Of a stretch of 64,000 bases of DNA, positions 10,601 through 22,274 are shown in pieces (position 1 is the stretch's first letter; every line of letters begins with the position of its first letter). The DNA lies in contig JAJEKV010000002.1 of assembly GCA_021234155.1 (NCBI GenBank), positions 21,849,726 through 21,913,725 on the forward strand, given 5' to 3'. Position numbers and translations under genes: made by a program. The notes beneath the pieces are model-generated. The model saw nothing but the letters and a program-made list of their open reading frames with translations. It did no database searches and had not been told where the DNA came from. Source of the stretch: Isoetes taiwanensis (Eukaryota > Streptophyta > Lycopodiopsida > Isoetales > Isoetaceae).

Positions 10601-12495
10601 ACATATAGTGTGCTAATTTCGTTTTGGGTTTGGGGAGGGTATTCTGGCAATGGTGGGGACTATGATTTCGGTATCGTATTGTATAAAAAATGGTATAATT
10701 TGCCATGTGAGAGGAGCTTGGATGGTTATTGCTATTTTGGGTGCTTGGCAATTCCTTTTTTCATGGATGTTTTTGCAAAGGCTCTTTGGAAAGGTTAAGA
10801 AGAATAGGAAAAAAAATTGGCGCCCTTTTTTTAGGGCGTGGATAAGAAGGCATGCTCCCTTCTTTTTTTGGCAAGGGCAGCGGAGGAGAGGCACATGGCA
10901 TGTAGGCAGACAGGTCGGCCTGTACAGAGAGTGGCACAATTCATCATGCAATGAAGCGGCAGCAGCACATACAGTACGACCCAAATCACAACCACCAAGG
11001 ATTAGAACGGGACTAAATCTCAGACTTATCCAAAAGCCCCGCTTGCAAGACCTTCAGCAGAATCGGTGGTTGCAAGTCAGATTTGATAAGAACAATCATT
11101 AACCGGATTGCTGGTGCCAGAACGAAGGGCAGATGTTCCAGAGTGCCGGATTGTTGCAGGGGTCGAAGGCAAAGTCTGAGTTCTTGCTGTGTTGCCGGAG
11201 CTGGCCGTTATCTAAGGGAAGACGTCAAATTAGAGTTTCCTGGACTTCTCAACCCTTCTTCATTTGATGGGTAGACATCTGAATCCCCAAATCCGGAGTA
11301 ATATTAGCCAAATCGGGCTAAAATTCCTGCCGGGATTGAAGCAGAAAATCCCATTCTGCTTTGGGCATAATGATTTTCCGTGTTGGTCATCCAAATGGGT
11401 TGAATTGGCCTGCTGTATATTGCTATTGGGCGGGAAATCAGTGCTCTGTTAAAGCTTAGTGATGGGCTATCACATTCCAATTGAGCGGAAAATCAATGCC
11501 CTGCTATAAAGCTTCGTGATGGGCTTCGTGATCCGAAACAGAGGAACGAAAGGTTTTTTCAAGGAAAAACAGAGCATTTCAATGCAGAAACAGGAGATTG
11601 GCAGTTTGCAAAGGCAGAGAAATTGTAGGTTGCAGGAAGCCATGGGAACGGCTTCTAGTGCCAGCAGATACATAGAATACATGCATACTTCTGTTATAGA
11701 TCATCTGCTCTTTTTTTCCATAAATTCCTTCATTAATCTGTCGGCCAAGCCTCTGTTCATTGAAGATGAGGCCAACCCATGGTGGCAAATCCGGTCTACC
11801 AACGTTTATGTAATTTCTGTCATTTAATGATATTGTGGTTTTGGACCATTGAGGTCAAGGTGCACCATTGGAAAAGTTTGTCTGGCTTTAATTGTAAATA
11901 ATGTGGGCCATCGATCTGGTACAATGCCAGGAATATTCCCCACATCGATGGCTTGCAATAAAAGATGAACCAAACGCTATAATACATGGAAAAAACGATT
12001 TAGGGAGATGTTACAAAAAGGGATATTATCCTAGGCACAAAAATGCGCATGAGATAATGAAACATAGCATAGTAACCGCCTAGGACATTTAGAGAAAGAA
12101 GAATGTTAATCCAACAAAGTATAAAAAGAGCTTTCCATAGCACCTTGTCAACCAAAATATAAAAGGCAAACCGTCTAGGATATTTATCCTAAGCAAACAA
12201 AGAAGGACAAAACATCATCGAAACATAATTTTACAAAAGAAAGGTTAGAAAAACGTTAAAAGGTTGAAAGTCTATTAGGCAAAACTTTGAGCAAATCTTA
12301 TAAACTACATAAGTTGAGTTGGAAACTATCGATTGCTTGTAAATCGTTTGCTTGTAAATCGTTTTCAAAGAAAGAAAAGGCAACAAAGGAACTATCGAAT
12401 AATATAGTCACCAAGGAAAAAATAGGAAGATGGCAAGGAAAAACCAAAAAATTGGGTAAGAGAAGTGAGACATATGAGCAAAGATGGTCAAAGAT
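10600..12495. other. No gene recognised; degenerate 55-bp duplication at 11428-11535
   Basis: Short open frames on the plus strand (10610-11830) have no recognisable domain. At 11428 and 11482 two diverged copies of 'g(g/a)gcgg(g/a)aaatca(g/a)tgc' followed by 'aaagctt(a/c)gtgatgggct' lie in tandem. A 14-bp repeat 'tgcttgtaaatcgtt' occurs twice at about 12332-12362. No RNA gene or transposon terminus was seen. Confidence 0.5.
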
Positions 12496-12496
12496 A

Positions 12497-12620
12497 AGAT
12501 AAGATAAGATAAGAATTTTTACGTCCACGGGAACCCAACGGGTTATGGGACGGCACATGCAAGGGCAACAGCCCATGTAAAAAACCTGGGGACTAGGCCC
12601 CATCACCAAATACAATAACC
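12497..12620 (-). mobile_element. SINE/LINE 3'-tail fragment with (TTATC)n
   Basis: On the minus strand the sequence reads CCCGTTGGGTTCCCGTGGAC, then GTAAAAATTC, then (TTATC) repeats ending near 12497. The layout matches the tails at 6381, 13032 and 58935: a short stem-loop, a G(A/T)CG(T/A)(T/A)AAAAT core and a pentamer or tetramer microsatellite. No tRNA-like head is visible, so it may be a truncated SINE or a LINE 3' end. Confidence 0.5.
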
Positions 12621-13031
12621 AAATATTAAAAGGCTACCAAGAATAAAAGAAGATAATGCTAATGCTAGTGATAAATTTATGCTTCTAAAATTATCTAGAG
12701 GGCAAAAGTATGCTGGTGGGTATCAAAAGCAGGCGTCCGGACACATGCTGACAGCACTCATATAGCACCCCATATGGCAGCTTATTTAAGGTGTTACTGG
12801 TACTAGCACATGGTAATTAGGTAATCAATAGAAATATGTAACAACTCCAACTAATAACAAGTGGAATACTATGATAGAATAGTACATCCAGGGTGCTGAT
12901 CTAAGTGCTGGGGCCGCGTTTTTTTGATACCCACTAGCATACTTTTGCCCTAGACATAGCCAATCCAAGGATTGGAACCATTGATAAAGGCATAAATTGA
13001 AAAAATGGAAAGCCAAAGGTCATCAATCATT

Positions 13032-14063
13032 AGAAAATAGAATAGAATAGAATAGAATAGAATAGAATAGAATAGAATATGATTTTATCGTCCATAGAGA
13101 CCAACTGGCCTATGGGACCCAAGTACAAAGAGAGAGAAAGAAAGGATTACTACCAGGATTAAAAATCCCCGCCCCGGAAGTTTTTTAAGGAAAAAACCTT
13201 AGTAGCAATAAGGATGCCGACATACCGCATGCTTATATACATAATCACAAGTATCTGGTGAGGTTAATGCCCGGACTGGGGGGCATAACTAAGTCCGCAG
13301 ATCCATTACCTCCTGAGGTAACGATCCCAACAAGCCTACAGAGGCCGTGCTCAAGAGCTCATGCAAGGCCCGATGGGGCACAACTAACCGAGCATACCGA
13401 GCTCCGGATATGCTCAGACACGGACATGCCCGGAGGGCGTGACTTTCATCCTCAATGGCCGCTGTTGGCAAAGACCGACGGACTCGTCCTCCTCACGCGG
13501 CCCCGAATCCATCTCCCTGTCTCAACGCGGAGGTGGTGTGCACTGTCGCGAATGGGAAGCAATCACCCCCGCTTTTTCATGGGTAGATGGGTGCGCAGTA
13601 GTGGTGTGGGCTCCTCGTGAGCATGGGATTAACATCTTTGCCGATAATTTGCCACCTTGACATGTGACGGGGCCTCTGCAGATCCCAAAGCTTGGCCATG
13701 AAGCAAGCATCCAAATACGCTTCAAGGCGTAGCGTTCTTCGGTGTATGCACCGGTCCACATCACTGTGCCCGCACATTCCATAGCGAGAACCACCGGGCT
13801 TGCTTGTCTTTCCAAAGAGGCTTTTGAGTCGCGGGCGGGCCCATCGCCACTGCCAAAGCATAGTTGGGCAGCCGGGCTTCATCCATAGCCACCACCTTCT
13901 GGAAGTAAATAATGTGACGTTCCAGCGCAGCCCTCTGTAATGGAAGGAAGCCTGTCTCTTGGAGCAAGATCTGATATGGGACCGTGGATTTCACTCCCAG
14001 TGCCCGGGCCAAGAAAGCCTTCTGTACCTGCTCTAGATCGTTCCAAGTGGTGAGGGAGATACC
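13032..14063 (-). pseudogene. Second LINE fragment, C-terminal ORF2 plus 3' UTR and (TATTC)n tail
   Basis: On the minus strand, 14063-13761 encodes GISLTTWNDLEQVQKAFLAR and FLPLQRAALERHIIYFQKVV, then MDEARLPNYALA. This aligns block by block with the plus-strand LINE (WNAIENVQKRFLLSELGAK, LPLEVEALCR, MAMDEERFPRLAL). Translation continues with frameshifts to about 13577. The 3' part holds a copy of the conserved hairpin at 13150-13210 and the tail core GGACGATAAAATC, and ends in (TATTC)n at 13035-13079. It is truncated at 14063 and has no catalytic RT core. The joint presence of ORF end, 3' UTR and tail suggests that the tail motif belongs to this LINE lineage. Confidence 0.75.
13150..13212. 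repeat. Conserved hairpin motif, copy 3
   Basis: This is a diverged copy: ATTACTA...TAGTA..AAT closing stem, GGATTAAAAATCCCCGCCCC core and a GGAAAAAACC block. The outer stem sequence differs from the other copies but still pairs. It lies in the 3' UTR of the minus-strand LINE fragment. Confidence 0.6.
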
Positions 14064-14139
14064 TTAGAGAGAAAAACAACGTGAACAACAGGCTAAAGAT
14101 CGAATTACCAAAAACAAAGGAGCCAAAGCGCATTTGATG

Positions 14140-14224
14140 CAAAAAAAATAATAATTAAATTAAATTATTATTTTTAAATAATAATTAAATTTAATTAATT
14201 AATGTTTAATTATTTTAATTGAAA
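14140..14224. repeat. A/T-only palindromic block
   Basis: About 80 bp consist almost only of A and T, with TAATAATTAAATTAAATTAT followed by its near reverse complement. It could extrude as a cruciform. It separates the LINE remnant from the next gene relic. Confidence 0.6.
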
Positions 14225-14232
14225 ATTACGCC

Positions 14233-15425
14233 GTGGGGTTGAAAATTCGAACCCCTAGCGAATTTCATGCCCTTAAGATGGAAAATGTCGGCAAGAATAC
14301 AGGTTCTAAGCATGATTTTTTCTGTGAAATTGAAGCTGGTGAATGGGTTTATGTTGAGTCCGATGAAAGTGGCCTGGATAGAAGTGAGGATTGTGACATA
14401 AAGGGATCCCTAATCTCATTGGTGAACAAGATATAGTTATGTACAAAGTTGGCATTCATGTTTGGCGCTTCTATTTTTTTCTGCAACTGCGGACTTGCCA
14501 ATGTAGCTTTTTGTGCATGGTTTTTTTCTTTAATTCCTCCTCTATTTGGACCTCCATATTGAGAAGTATTGGACAATGCTATAAAACTTGTGAATCTTGA
14601 CACCACAGGACTTATTGGCCGGGTATCAGGAATTAGCAATGGAAGTGCACAAGTTTCTGAGCATTTGAGGAAGGAATTTATGTTCCTCGTATCAGTCATG
14701 GGGGACCCAGGTGAAAACAGGCATGCTGGCATTCTTTCTAAGCACTTGAGGTTTGCTTTTACTTCATTTTAAGTACTGGCTACACATTTCTATATTTTCA
14801 TTTGGATGCGCTGTTGCTTATGCAGGGACTTTATTGTGCCAAATATGCCATATGACAGAGTCTTGGCACTACCTCTATCATCCAAAATACATCAGAAACA
14901 TAAAGATGTCTGAACTGGTGACAAACTTTGTGCACCTACATTGATATCAAATCTTTCCTTTGAACGGGCTATGACAGTTGATTATGAAGCTGTTGCTATC
15001 AATTTTGGTGAGCATGTGATCAAGAACTCTTTATGCATACACAGCTTCAAAGGAGTGATATGCAGGAGCATATTTGTTGGAGCGGACTGTGTTTTTAACT
15101 ATACAAGCTTCAAGAAAGCAATCATTTAGCCCATTCTCTCCACAAAGAAAACTGCCTCTTTTCTCGGTAGAATCTTTTGTTGGCAGATTTGTGGCGTGCC
15201 TGGATTGATCCAGCTTGTATCTCATAGGGACTCAAAGTAGCATCTATTGTAACATCTACCTTTGCCAAATTCAGTATTATCTGCAAAATTTTCCCAAAAT
15301 ATTCGTGTCTACTATATGACTGACAGCGGTGCTCATTCCAGGTTTTTAGCTTTATTTGTGGGTCATTAAATCTGGGTCCATTACCCTAAAGCACCTTTCA
15401 AATACACTCTCTGAGGATGTGATTT
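14233..15425 (+). pseudogene. Unrecognised multi-exon gene relic
   Basis: Several protein-like segments lie in sequence: EIEAGEWVYVESDESGLDRS (14325-14390), LVNLDTTGLIGRVSGISNGS and EHLRKEFMFLVSVMGDPGEN (14586-14718), HAGILSKHLR, then DFIVPNMPYDRVLALPL (14825-14880). A clean intron fits 14751-14824, because HLR joins to DFIV in phase across GT...GCAG. The next segment contains a TGA where Trp would be expected (DV*TGDKLCAPT), then FERAMTVDYEAVAINFGEHV (14960-15020). A later piece reads SITLKHLSNTLSEDVIYS (near 15375-15430). Codon structure and the intron indicate former host coding sequence. I do not recognise the family. The stop and frame changes indicate decay. Confidence 0.5.
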
Positions 15426-15654
15426 ATTCTGTATGATAACTTACTAGCATCCATACTGGATGTTTCAAGTCGTTGCCAAAAGACAATTTGGACAATTGGA
15501 TGGCCAAGCTTAACTTGTTCATGTTTATAGCAGCAACAAAAAGAAGGTTGAAAACCTTGGCTACAATCATATCACAATGCTGGTATTTTTAAATGAAGAA
15601 GATTTACTTCTGCTTGTAAGGCGTCAAGCATCGGGATTGAGGTAACAATTTGAT

Positions 15655-17150
15655 GTTTACAGTGCCATGGTTGCTGCTATGCATAATCCACAGAGGGATA
15701 TTGAGGCCAAGTCTCTACCACAGAGGGATATTGAGGCCAAGATCATTAAACCGGGATGTCGCAATGTGCAGTGCAATGATTGATGGTTACACCCAATGTT
15801 GGCAAGGCCATCTAGCCAAGGCATAAAGCCAGATAGGATAATATTTCTAAGTATATTGAAGGCTTGTGCCAGTCAGATGGCCATAAGCCAGGGCAGAAGG
15901 ATCCATGAGCAGATAATTGGAATTGGTCTGCACTTAGATCTTGTCATATGCAACACTCTTATTGATATGTATGCAAAACTTGGGAACTTGGAGGAGGCAC
16001 ATAAGATCTTCATTCAAATGTCAAATAGGGATGTGGTTTCATGGAATGCCATAATTGCATGTCACTGCCAGCATGGCAAAAGCAGCATTGCACTTGACTA
16101 TTTTAAAGAAATGCAGCACAAAGGCATTCACCCAAATGATGTTACATTTACGACAATATTAAAAGCATGTGGAGATATTGCAGCTTTAGATCTAGGAAGG
16201 GAAATCCATGAACAGGTCAGAAGACGTGGTTTGGAGTCTGATATTTTTATGGGGACAACTATTGTCGATATGTATGCTAATTGTGGGGGCTTAGAGACTG
16301 CAAGGGAAATATCTGATTTACTGCCAAATCGAAATGTGGTGGCATGGAATGCAATGATTACTGCATATTCTCAAAATGGAGATGCTAAATTGGTTGTGCA
16401 GTGTCTCAAGGAGATGCAATCTAATGGTATCAGTGCAGATGACGTGACATTTATTGGCATCCTTAATGCATGTAGTAATGCGGGCCTTGTAGACGAAGGA
16501 CGCCAATTTTATAAAGCAATGGAAAACTACTCCATAATACCATGCACACTTAACTATAATTGTATGATTGATCTTGTTAGCCATTCTGGACGGTTTAATG
16601 AAGCAGAGAATTTAATTGAAGCTACTGTTGAACCCAATATTTCTGCTTGGAGATCATTGCTTAGTGCTTGCAAAACGCACGGTAAGGGCGGAATCACATT
16701 ACGGCAGTGCCCAAGAAAGATATCTGCGACTTTGGGCCTCCGTTGGACGCATGCCTGGGCACGCCATTTCTGTTGTTGTCATATTAGGGTGCCCAAACAG
16801 AGCAAGGAACAGATCCACGCCTCAAGCTGTCCGCAAATCAAGGAGATCAGAGTTTGAAATCAGCGCTTCAGATCAGGGTGCCCAAGTCTGGGACGATTTT
16901 GGTCACCCGAGAACCCCTGACCAAAAAACAGAGGGGTGCCCAAGCCAAAATGGATGTTTGGGCACTCAAGTATGATACAAGGATGTGCCTAAAATCTCCA
17001 TGTTTCATGATCTGATTGGCTTACTGTAAATGCACGATTGGTCGGGCACGCTAATGTGATTCCACCCTAATATGGACTTGGGAAGACAAGAGTATGTGCT
17101 CATTTCTAACATGTATGCTACCAATAGTGTCAGTCTAAAAACATTACATG
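15655..17150 (+). pseudogene. PLS-class PPR gene interrupted by a MITE
   Basis: Most repeats are in one frame at 15796-16685. Blocks include GIKPDRIIFLSILKACASQM, GRRIHEQIIGIGLHLDLVI, NTLIDMYAKLGNLEEA, NRDVVSWNAIIA, HPNDVTFTTILKACGDI, ADDVTFIGILNACSNAGLVD and AWRSLLSACKTHG. That gives about three full P-L-S triplets ending at the start of the E-type region. The frame is cut after KTHG by a 382-bp MITE and resumes at 17071 as MDLGRQEYVLISNMYATNS, the expected E-motif continuation. Upstream, RDVAMCSAMIDGYTQ (15750-15795) is in another frame, so a frameshift precedes the long frame. A 30-bp tandem duplication lies at 15690-15750. The intact gene would target organellar RNA editing or processing. 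This copy is inactive. Confidence 0.9.
16686..17067. mobile_element. Tourist-like (PIF/Harbinger) MITE, 382 bp
   Basis: The left terminus is GGGCGGAATCACATTA and the right terminus is TAATGTGATTCCACCC, an imperfect inverted repeat with one mismatch. TAA flanks both sides (16683-16685 and 17068-17070). Excising the element plus one TAA restores the PPR reading frame K-T-H-G-N-M-D-L-G. TIRs beginning GGG and a 3-bp TAA duplication are the hallmarks of PIF/Harbinger MITEs. No coding capacity. Confidence 0.92.
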
Positions 17151-17950
17151 CTTGATCTTGTCATCCGCTGAAATAAATTACAGTTAATTCCGGGACACAA
17201 TTGTCCTAGTGCAGCAATAGCCACAAATATCGTCATATGAAACTTTATTTGGATTCTGCTTCTACTTGCGTAAGGGTATGTTCATCTAAATAGAAATAAC
17301 CTAATGAAGAAAGAGCATACCCCATTACTATAAGAGGGAAGTTGGACTTGAGAGGGATGCCATTATATTGCATTTCCACAAGAGATTATGTATTAGTACA
17401 TCATGAAGGAACTATACATTTTGGCATATTTGACATGTATAATATTAAGCGACTTAGATTAAAAAAGAAAGAATGTAGTCTATGGTGATCTCATGTTGTG
17501 AACAAGGAAAAAATGTGTTGCATAATATGCACAACTTGGCAATTTGGTGCAAGACTTTGCGTTTGAAAATTTTACATTGTTTGGAGTGCATGCCACTTTT
17601 CCTGTATAAGATATGTTTTTGCATGTACTGAGTTATGACACTTTAAGCAAGAATGCTCGGAAGTTATGTTGCCAAGCTGAAGGTAAGGTTTTGTGGAGTT
17701 GTTGTTTACGGTGCTCTCCTAAGTAGAGGCTTGGCTTCAAAAACCTTTGGAACAAGCAGAGCAAATAAAAACATTTGTTGAGCATTTTGTGGGCATGAAC
17801 ATTAGATGTTTTGTATGAGCTAATGTAAAAAAGTCTACCAGAGCATATCAATCACATTTTTTGTAAGGCTCTTATGTTTTTGTTGCAATAAAATGCTTCA
17901 AAAGAAGAAAAGCAGCACCATCTGTACAAGTTATATGGTGCTTATATAGT
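17150..17950. other. No gene seen
   Basis: A/T-rich sequence downstream of the PPR relic. I see no coding domain, repeat or RNA gene in it. Confidence 0.5.
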
Positions 17951-17951
17951 A

Positions 17952-17979
17952 CTAGAAAAAGTGCCCAGCGTTGCTGGGC
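17952..17979 (-). mobile_element. Helitron-like 3' terminus (minus orientation)
   Basis: On the minus strand the sequence reads GCCCAGCAACGCTGGGC, then ACTTTTT, then CTAG, followed by T. A perfect 7-bp stem with a 3-nt loop about 7 nt upstream of a terminal CTAG (CTRR), next to a T, is the standard Helitron 3' end. An identical hairpin lies at 36855 (plus orientation) and at 57423. The element body would extend to the right of this point; its 5' end was not found. Confidence 0.7.
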
Positions 17980-20690
17980 TTTTTGTCGGGCATAAAAATA
18001 TTGAAATTGTATTAAAAGTGGCTTCAGGTTGATTATATGAGGACAATCATTATCTTCTTGAATTATTTTGAGTTGCACATAATGACAGAGACCGGCGCTA
18101 TCGGTCTTTAGTAATTTTTTGTTAGGAAATGGGAAAATAAATTTTGTGTATGTCTTTTTGTGAAAGTGTCATGTAAGTAGAGAAATAGGACGATAGTCTG
18201 TGCACATTTGGACCGTTTATTTCATTTTGTGTTAAAACTTTCATTTGGACCGTTTATTTCATTTTGTGTTAAAACTTTCATTTGTAGCTTGTTATATCAT
18301 GAGTGATGTCTTATAACCGTGTACTTGATTTAACCCTACATGGTTTACTTTGCAGTATTGGGGATGGCACCTCAAACTTTGAATTTAATTCTACATCATT
18401 TACTATATAGATTTGACACAGAGAGCACATCATTTGGGGATAGGTTCACTACCTTTTAACCAAGTAGCCATTGAAGAATTATGCGTCACCTTTAAAAATG
18501 CGACCTGTCGATTGCAAAGACAATACAATGCCCCAAGTTATAAATTAAAAGATAAATGGAGACAGGATCAAAATGTGCAAGAATTTGGATGGTGACAAGA
18601 AATGGATATGTCAAGCTCAAGTGCATGAATCTAACAACAGAGCGAACATTGGATTCTTTTTATTGCTTTAAGGTTAAGGCACAAGGTGGGAGTCATTATC
18701 ACAACACAAAAGTGGCAAGCAAATATATGGCCTCTAACAAAAGGGCAAGTGTAAATAAACTAATTCTTCTTTTCATACACCAAAAGGGACAAAACAATAA
18801 TAAACAATATAGAAATGTTGAGCTATCCTTATTGAAAAGACAATAATAGTCATCAATAGCATAGCTTCAACTTTGTCCAAAGTCAAACAACAAAAAAACT
18901 AAAGAGGCCCAAGCGTTGAAAGCTCGAATTTTTGAGTTCCTTTAAGTGTTTCTCCATTCTTGGAATAGGCCATACCTGAAAATTTAAGATACACAAACAG
19001 ATCTGTAAATGCAAAATGTAGTTCATACCCTTTTTTCTTTGTGCTAGATCTAAAACCTGCAAAAGCAATCTGCTACATAAATTTCCCCTCCATTGCAACG
19101 CTACACAGTGAAACATACTGGTCACAAGGATATGCACATATGAGTGAGCTGGGAAATGCCCTTTTTTCTCTTCCAATTTTTGTCCAAACAACCATTCAAT
19201 CTGCTGCTAATTTCAATCTCCCGAAATGGACACTCCAAATAGCTTCCCAATTTTTTTTTCCAAAACTCACAAATCCCGCTGCTGTTACAACTCCAAAACC
19301 CTAAGAATCAAACCGCACCTTATGCACCAAATCCTTCCATCAGCAAATAAGAAGAATATGTGAATATGAAGGCAAATGGACTTAGCAGACTACTTGTGTA
19401 AGTGTTATATTTCATGTACTACTACAATGATATGTAATTTAGTAGATATTATGTTCAGCTACAATGCAATAACGATAAAATGACAAAATCATGTCTGTGG
19501 AATGCCAATGCCGAGCAACTGCTTCAAAGCCAAGGTGTTGCTAGCATATAATTGCATTGTGTATGTTAACATCTGCCTCAAGCCAAAAAGTGTCAGAGAA
19601 TACTCTATGGCATGAGCTCCTTCTCTAGCACAAACAGAAAACTGATCACTTTGTGTCTCATGCGATGGCATAAATGTATGATGGATCCTCAGGCTTTTGT
19701 ATGATAATTTAGCTCATGGTTAGCAGGTAGTCTCAAACCTTTGGAATGATTATCTGAATCAAACCCACATATCTGCAAGGAAAGATAGCTGAATCCAAAA
19801 GGTATATTCTGGATCATCATCCAAACACACCTCTAAATATTTCTTAAAGCTAGAGGTCTGGCAGCTTGGCTTTGGCTTCATGAACTGCTGAAAACAAAAT
19901 CTGAAGACATGTTTGGAAGACTTTTGCTTTTCAGATCGAGATATGCCCTGACAATATGCATGAGAGAGTTCAGAGTTTCTACAGGTTGGGAAGAAATGCG
20001 ACATCATATCATGGCCAAGACTCTGAACTCTGCTTCAACAAAATTGTCCACCATAATATGACCCATTATTTTTTAATACCCATCTTTCTCAGAGTACATG
20101 TACCTATTTCGAGCTATCTTGGCCTTTTTGGTTTGACTACAGAGATCAGTTCGGCTTGAATTGCACTGCATGCTTGTACATCAAGACAAAATAATAAGCA
20201 CTAAGACCTCTGTTGTTTCCAGCAATGCATAAATCACGCAGTACTCTAATGTATTAAGAAATAATGGAATGGATAATCTGCTTTCGACAGACCGGCATCT
20301 TATATAAAAAAAATCAGCTTTTATATCACCAAAGCTAACATATTGCACCCGTTTGGATGAGCACCAAATCGAAGAGCATGTTTTCTCAGCATATGCTTTT
20401 ATCTAGCAATAACTGGCATCAACTGCATTCCAAAGAATGATGGCTGCTTTACATTATATTTTTGACTCTCACGCTCTTTAGAATCCATGTACCTAGACGG
20501 CATTGCGTGCTCATGTTTAGAGGTTACAATCAATAGCCGAACACAAATAACAATCCTCTCAAAGAATGTTCAAATCCTACAGCATAAACAAACAAGGCGC
20601 CATCAACGTCCCAAAAGCACCCACATGGCACAGTGAAGTCAAAACACCAAGAGGCAGCAACATAGCTTGCATTCCAAATGCCTACAGTTG
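17980..20690. other. No supported gene; possible interior of a Helitron
   Basis: Long stretch with only short incidental frames. 'cggaccgtttatttcattttgtgttaaaactttcat' is duplicated near 18208-18283. If the Helitron-like end at 17952 is genuine, this stretch and the gene fragments to its right could lie inside one element. I cannot show that from termini. Confidence 0.4.
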
Positions 20691-20696
20691 CAAGGT

Positions 20697-20831
20697 TTAG
20701 GAGAATTGAATGACAATACAAGAAATATCATCCATGCTTTTCCATGTAAGGGCCGTCAGTCAACCGCTTGGCTGCAGCCATGGGGTCACAGATCTTCTTC
20801 ACCAGATCCACAACTTCTTTGTTATTCATCA
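20697..20831 (-). pseudogene. Terminal exon fragment of a protein phosphatase 2C
   Basis: After an intron acceptor (GTTTCAG, at about 20832-20838), the minus strand encodes VMNNKEVVDLVKKICDP then AAAKRLTD. After a one-base frameshift it reads KSMDDISCIVIQFS and stops at 20697. Plant PP2C phosphatases end with exactly this block order: DVxSNQExVDxV, DPxxAAKRLT, K..DDISCxVVxF. The Asp of the DDIS block belongs to the metal-binding active site. The frameshift and the lack of recognisable upstream exons indicate a fragment. Confidence 0.7.
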
Positions 20832-21079
20832 CTGAAACAACAAACACAAGATTATTTCTAACTTCATTTCAAACTCGGCTGTATTTTGCTGGGCACAATG
20901 TGCTGTGGAAAGAGCGATTTTCTGCCATGCACATACGGATAAAATCAATTATAAAAGCTTTATTTTACGCTGTCATTATGCCAGTCCCAAACAAACTATA
21001 ACGTATATAATGATCCAGCTCATACCGCTTTTGCCTGATATGCTCTAGAGCACTTATATTTTTCCAAATCTAGATGCCC

Positions 21080-22274
21080 AGGAAACCTGGCAGACTCATA
21101 CGGTTAGAAGACAAGCAATGTCCACCCTCAAATGCATGCAAGCCCTGGTTAGAGTTCAAGCTCGGGTTCGGGTCAGAATGTCAGAGGAAGGCCAAGCAGT
21201 CCAACGCCAACTGCTTCAACTGAAGCAGCAGGAGCTTCGGAAAAAAGCTATGGTAAGACTATTTTCCAAGGTCCTCTTTCCTAGTTTCGGAACATATGTG
21301 AATAAAATTATGTTTATCTTGCAGTCAGAATGCAATTCCCAGGATGCTAAGAGTGAGAGTGTTATAAATGACAGAAATTCCAACAAGTATTCGAACGATG
21401 GCAATTTATCAGAAGAGATGCAAGCAAGAATGCTGAGAAAACACAAGAAGTCGCACTTAAACGCCGAAGCGAGCATTGGCATATGCATTTTCTCACCGGG
21501 TTTCTAACACCTTTCATTTCAATTCTTGTAACTTGTGATTTATTTGTCTTGGAATCAAGCTTGATTATGATCTTTGAATATACATAAGCTATGGAAGACG
21601 GGTGAGGAAGTCGCCAAGACGTTTATAGATTGTGATCCCAGAAAGCACCTTGGGGATGGAGCTGGCTAGAGAGGTGGATGGCTGCAAGGCCTTGGGAAAA
21701 AAAGGTTAGACAAGAGTACCAATGAAGTCGAAACTCGGTTAAAAAGAAAGAGGATGCAGCTAAGAATGTCGAAACCATTTTGGCCGATTAAGCACAAGCA
21801 AAGAAGAGCTTGGCGACAAATTGCTACAGCCATAACGGCACTCGAGGTTCAAAGACGGATAACAAGCCAATCACCCAAAACTCCCGAAAGCCAACACGTG
21901 TTCTTGTCAAGTCCGCAAGTCCTCGTGCTATTAGCGTGCTCATAGATGACCAAATGAGTGTGGCATCAAGTGCTCGAGTACTCCTAGCATGCCCTTTGGC
22001 ATTTTTACGTTATGGAAATCTGTCTAATGTAAGCTCTTTCAGAGATGATGAAAGCTCTGCCAGTGCTCACATATTGCCTAGCTACATGGCACCAACCCAA
22101 TCTGCAAAAGCTAAGGTACGCTCCCATAGCACTCCTAGACAGAGGCCTGGTACTCCAGATAAAGGTGCATTATCATCAGCAAAGAAAAGACTATCTTATC
22201 CTATCTATGAAGGCTCTGTTAGCAGTTTTGGAGCAAATATACATGTCATATTGTGCTGTAACCTAGCTATTTGA
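21080..22274 (+). pseudogene. IQD (IQ67-domain) family gene remnant
   Basis: The block HTVRRQAMSTLKCMQALVRV, then MSEEGQAVQRQL (21090-21215), is the C-terminal part of the IQ67 region, which binds calmodulin. A GTAAGA...TTGCAG intron fits 21253-21323. After it come EEMQARMLRKH and a frameshifted equivalent of ALxxERALAYAFSH near 21450-21500. GWSWLERWMAARPWE is readable at 21655-21699. The last frame ends with LPSYMAPTQSAKAKVRSHST and PRQRPGTPDKG...SSAKKRLSYP (22075-22205), the DUF4005 signature. IQDs are microtubule-associated or nuclear calmodulin scaffolds. The IQ motifs and the start are missing and several frames are needed, so it is a 5'-truncated pseudogene. Confidence 0.88.

Noticed and set aside
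13258-13660. GC-rich plus-strand frames opposite the second LINE
   Set aside because: They are antisense shadows of the minus-strand LINE 3' region.
14227-14262. tRNA T-arm-like sequence GGGGTTCGAATTTTC (minus)
   Set aside because: A box B resemblance alone, with no box A at the right distance; not enough for a tRNA or SINE.
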